Assembly (NCBI RefSeq): GCF_047345145.1
Contig: NZ_JBLFER010000002.1
Span: 1,178,001 to 1,242,000, forward strand
DNA: 64,000 bases
Direction of reading: 5' to 3'
Source: Maribacter_C sp047345145
Lineage (GTDB): Bacteria; Bacteroidota; Bacteroidia; Flavobacteriales; Flavobacteriaceae
The translations under genes were made by a program, and so were the position numbers. Positions 61,766-64,000 of this stretch are shown piece after piece; positions within the stretch are counted from its first letter, which is position 1; each line of letters begins with the position of its first letter. Below the pieces are notes generated by a model, which did no database searches, was not told the origin of the DNA, and saw only the letters and a list, made by a program, of their open reading frames with translations.

Positions 61766-63721
61766 CTATACTAATTTTACGTCAGTAAGAATTTCTAAAA
61801 GCCCTGGACCATCATGAGACATCAATTTATTAATAGCTCCAGATAATTCAGATTTTTTATCCACCTTAAGTCCTAACGCACCACACCCATTTGCGAAATC
61901 TGCAAAATCTGGGTTTACCAAATCAGTTTGCCATACATCGAAGGCTCCTGCTCGCTGTTCCTTCGAAATTTTCCCCAGTTCATTGTTGTTTAAAATGACC
62001 ACCTTTATTGGCATGTCATACTTTACGGCTGTAGTTAATTCCGCCAGATATTGGCAGATGCCACCATCCCCAGCCACCGCAATAATAGGACGACTCTTTC
62101 CTACTGCGGCCCAAGCGCCCATTGCTGCCGGAAAAGCAAAACCTATGGAACCAAGATAACCGGACATTAAAAAGGATTGTTGTGCTGATTCAAAATATCG
62201 CCCTAAGGAATAGGCATTGTTACCCACATCAACACACATTACCGCATTTTTGGGAACCTGTTTGGTGAGTTCATCAAATACGGCAATAGAACTAATACCA
62301 TTATTGTTGGTTTCCAATAGTCGTTTTTGCTTTTCAGCTCGCCAAATTTCCCATCGCTCTTGGATTTCCAAAGTATGGTTAATTTTATCCCCTGTATTCA
62401 AGTATTGCTCATCAAGCAACTGCATCGTAACCGATATCTCACCCCAAAGTGCCGCATCAATCTTATGGAATTTACTTAGAGCTAGGGGGTCAAAATCTAT
62501 TTGAATGAGTTTTTTCTTAGGTGTGATTCCTGTATGGTTAGAAAAGGAGGCTCCTATAACTAATAAAACATCCGATTCATTCATAAAATAAGAAGCGATT
62601 GGTGTACCGCTGCGCCCCAATACACCCCCAGCCAACGGATGAAAGTCTGAAATTAAGCCCTTTGCTTTAAAAGTGGTCAATACAGGACATTTCAGTTTTT
62701 CCGCAAATGCCACTATAGATTCCATATGAAAACGAGCCCCATGGCCCACAATGATAACAGGTCTTTGGGACTTGGAAAGCAGCTGTATCGCTTTGTCCAA
62801 CATCTTTTTTGGGGGCGATATTTCCATCGCCGTGATTCTTCCTTCTTGAGTCTGAGCCTTTACATTGTTTTTGGCTTTTACCGTTTGAACATCATCGGGA
62901 AAGGTTAGGTGTGAAACGTCTCTTTTCAAGAGCGCATGTTTTATGGCCAACGCCATAAGCTCGCTATGGTCACTATTTTCTTGTATCCTATGATTGAATT
63001 CTGCCACCGTGGAAAAAGCCCGTACCAAATCTACTTCTTGAAAATTACCGGTTCCCACAACTTGCGTTGCAACTTGGCCCGTAAGTGCAAGGATTGGTGC
63101 CCTATCTACTTTTGCATCCCATAAACCTGTAAACATATTGGTACTTCCAGGTCCTGCAATGGCAAAACAGGCAGCAGGTTTTCCAGTTAACTTACCATAG
63201 GCTGAGGCGGCGAAAGAAGCCGCACCTTCATGCCGAATACCAATATATTTTAAATTGCCCCTTTCTTCTTGTCTTCTAAATGCATCTGCCAGGCCTAAAT
63301 TGGAATGCCCCACCATACCAAAAACCCTGTTTACTCCCCAATTGATCATTGTTTCGACCATTACATCGGAAATGGTAGTTTCATGTGGCGCTTCTTTTTC
63401 TAAACCGACATAAATCGAATCTTCCTCTATTTTTAGGGGGAAGGTTTCCAAACCGTCATCAAAATCTCCTGAGCTTCCACCATGTGGACAAAAATCCCAA
63501 CCATGCCATGGACACCGCAACAAACCATTTTCGATAGATCCTTCTCCCAATGGTCCGCCTTGATGAGGGCATTCATTTTCCAGAGCTGTGAATTTACCCT
63601 CATAATGGGATAGACATAAATCCTTGTGTCCGGCCGTTACGGTCATCACTCGCCCTTCTGCAAGCTTTTTTCTGTCATCCAGTACCTTATGCCAAATCGT
63701 TTTAGTTGAAGAATCATTCAT
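61766..63721 (-). CDS. Rieske [2Fe-2S] domain fused to a thiamine-pyrophosphate enzyme
   Basis: The 651-residue protein joins two families. Residues 1-105 are a Rieske ferredoxin domain with both cluster motifs (NECPHQGGPLG and LRCPWHGWDF). Residues about 115-651 are a pyruvate-oxidase/acetolactate-synthase-like ThDP enzyme: GIRHEGAASFAASAYGKLTG (catalytic Glu), AGPGSTNMFTG, the central domain with VIIVGHGARFH, and a C-terminal ThDP site GDGGICQYLAEL...ILNNNELG. The Rieske domain may carry electrons to or from the decarboxylation product. It precedes msrA and follows a DUF427 gene (16 bp). The substrate is unknown. Confidence 0.93.
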   Translation of the reverse strand: MNDSSTKTIWHKVLDDRKKLAEGRVMTVTAGHKDLCLSHYEGKFTALENECPHQGGPLGEGSIENGLLRCPWHGWDFCPHGGSSGDFDDGLETFPLKIEEDSIYVGLEKEAPHETTISDVMVETMINWGVNRVFGMVGHSNLGLADAFRRQEERGNLKYIGIRHEGAASFAASAYGKLTGKPAACFAIAGPGSTNMFTGLWDAKVDRAPILALTGQVATQVVGTGNFQEVDLVRAFSTVAEFNHRIQENSDHSELMALAIKHALLKRDVSHLTFPDDVQTVKAKNNVKAQTQEGRITAMEISPPKKMLDKAIQLLSKSQRPVIIVGHGARFHMESIVAFAEKLKCPVLTTFKAKGLISDFHPLAGGVLGRSGTPIASYFMNESDVLLVIGASFSNHTGITPKKKLIQIDFDPLALSKFHKIDAALWGEISVTMQLLDEQYLNTGDKINHTLEIQERWEIWRAEKQKRLLETNNNGISSIAVFDELTKQVPKNAVMCVDVGNNAYSLGRYFESAQQSFLMSGYLGSIGFAFPAAMGAWAAVGKSRPIIAVAGDGGICQYLAELTTAVKYDMPIKVVILNNNELGKISKEQRAGAFDVWQTDLVNPDFADFANGCGALGLKVDKKSELSGAINKLMSHDGPGLLEILTDVKLV

Positions 63722-63737
63722 ATATGGTAGTTTATTT

Positions 63738-64000
63738 TTATTGGGTTACTTCCACACCATTCCAGAATGCAACATAGTCTTTTATCCCTTTGGCAGCGTA
63801 AGATGGATTAGGGTAGTACCAAGCGGCATCTGTATTGACCTTCCCATCAACCTCTAACGAATAATATGATGCCTCACCTTTCCATGGGCAAGTAGTATGC
63901 AACTCGGTAGGTTTCAAATACTCTTTATGAACACTCTCAGGGGGGAAGTAATGATTGTTCTCAATAATTTTCGTTTCATTGCTCTCCGCGATAATCTGAT
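63738..64000 (-). CDS. DUF427 family protein, partial (N-terminus beyond window)
   Basis: The last 87 codons read ESNETKIIENNHYFPPESVH, EYLKPTELHTTCPWKGEASY, YSLEVDGKVNTDAAWYYPNP, KGIKDYVAFWNGVEVTQ and stop at 63738-63740. This is the DUF427 domain (PF04248), with the conserved TxCPWKGxAxYYS and WxYxxP elements. The start lies outside the window. It is likely co-transcribed with the Rieske-TPP gene. No function is established for DUF427. Confidence 0.88.
   Translation of the reverse strand, partial: QIIAESNETKIIENNHYFPPESVHKEYLKPTELHTTCPWKGEASYYSLEVDGKVNTDAAWYYPNPSYAAKGIKDYVAFWNGVEVTQ

Noticed and set aside
1..64000. tRNA, rRNA, riboswitch or CRISPR elements
   Set aside because: I searched by eye for conserved loops and repeats and found none that I could support.

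Overview
The window reads as chromosome from a marine, polysaccharide-degrading member of the Flavobacteriaceae (Bacteroidetes), of the general kind of Zobellia, Maribacter or Arenibacter; I cannot place the genus. The signs are SusC/SusD pairs, a hybrid two-component sensor (HTCS), sulfatases, type IX secretion sorting domains, PorP/SprF proteins, weak ribosome binding sites, and promoters of the TTTG-N20-TAnnTTTG type. I recognised no rRNA, tRNA, CRISPR array or intact insertion sequence.

Layout. 0-8.6 kb (minus strand): a giant calcium-repeat adhesin with a type IX sorting domain, a PorP/SprF protein and the start of an OmpA-type partner. 9.0-16.3 kb (plus strand): a TetR gene and an Rrf2 gene, each behind a 38-bp palindromic operator that overlaps its promoter, followed by a run of small stress or redox proteins (DUF488, dual CDGSH, cupin, methyltransferase, two SnoaL-like, AhpD-like, Cys-rich, SDR, a DNA-glycosylase-like protein, DUF302). 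16.4-17.6 kb: a HEPN-like orphan and a broken membrane-protein gene. 17.7-24.1 kb (plus): a DUF5060 glycosidase-like protein, a cytochrome c/sugar dehydrogenase fusion, a small secreted protein and a dead DUF1080 gene.

24.4-50.8 kb is one large polyuronate utilisation locus. Its ten-gene minus-strand operon encodes GH88, a DUF4955 beta-helix protein, aldose epimerase, KDG kinase, KDPG aldolase, a TRAP transporter (P, Q, M) and two sulfatases. It also holds an HTCS, a SusC/SusD pair, a ricin-lectin beta-helix enzyme, and the plus-strand genes kduI, kduD and DUF4861. Together they describe surface cleavage and desulfation of a sulfated uronate polymer, release of an unsaturated uronate by GH88, conversion by KduI and KduD to KDG, phosphorylation and aldol cleavage to pyruvate and glyceraldehyde 3-phosphate. 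Four transcription units of this locus plus the DUF5060 unit carry paired C-runs, about 21-22 bp apart in four of the five, upstream of their first gene. I propose this as the HTCS-bound box that makes them one regulon.

51.4-58.5 kb is a LacI-controlled divergent locus with two perfect TTGCGCAAA-type palindromes. It encodes a tartrate-dehydrogenase-like enzyme, a cyclase-family hydrolase, a DUF1537 acid-sugar kinase, a hexuronate-type MFS transporter and a Gfo/Idh oxidoreductase, flanked on both sides by dead DUF1080 or Kelch fragments. 58.5-64 kb holds a decayed GT39 glycosyltransferase, a transposase scrap, a lipoprotein, MsrA, an unusual Rieske-thiamine-pyrophosphate fusion enzyme and a partial DUF427 gene. 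The three separate decayed DUF1080 genes suggest loss of one oxidative sugar pathway.
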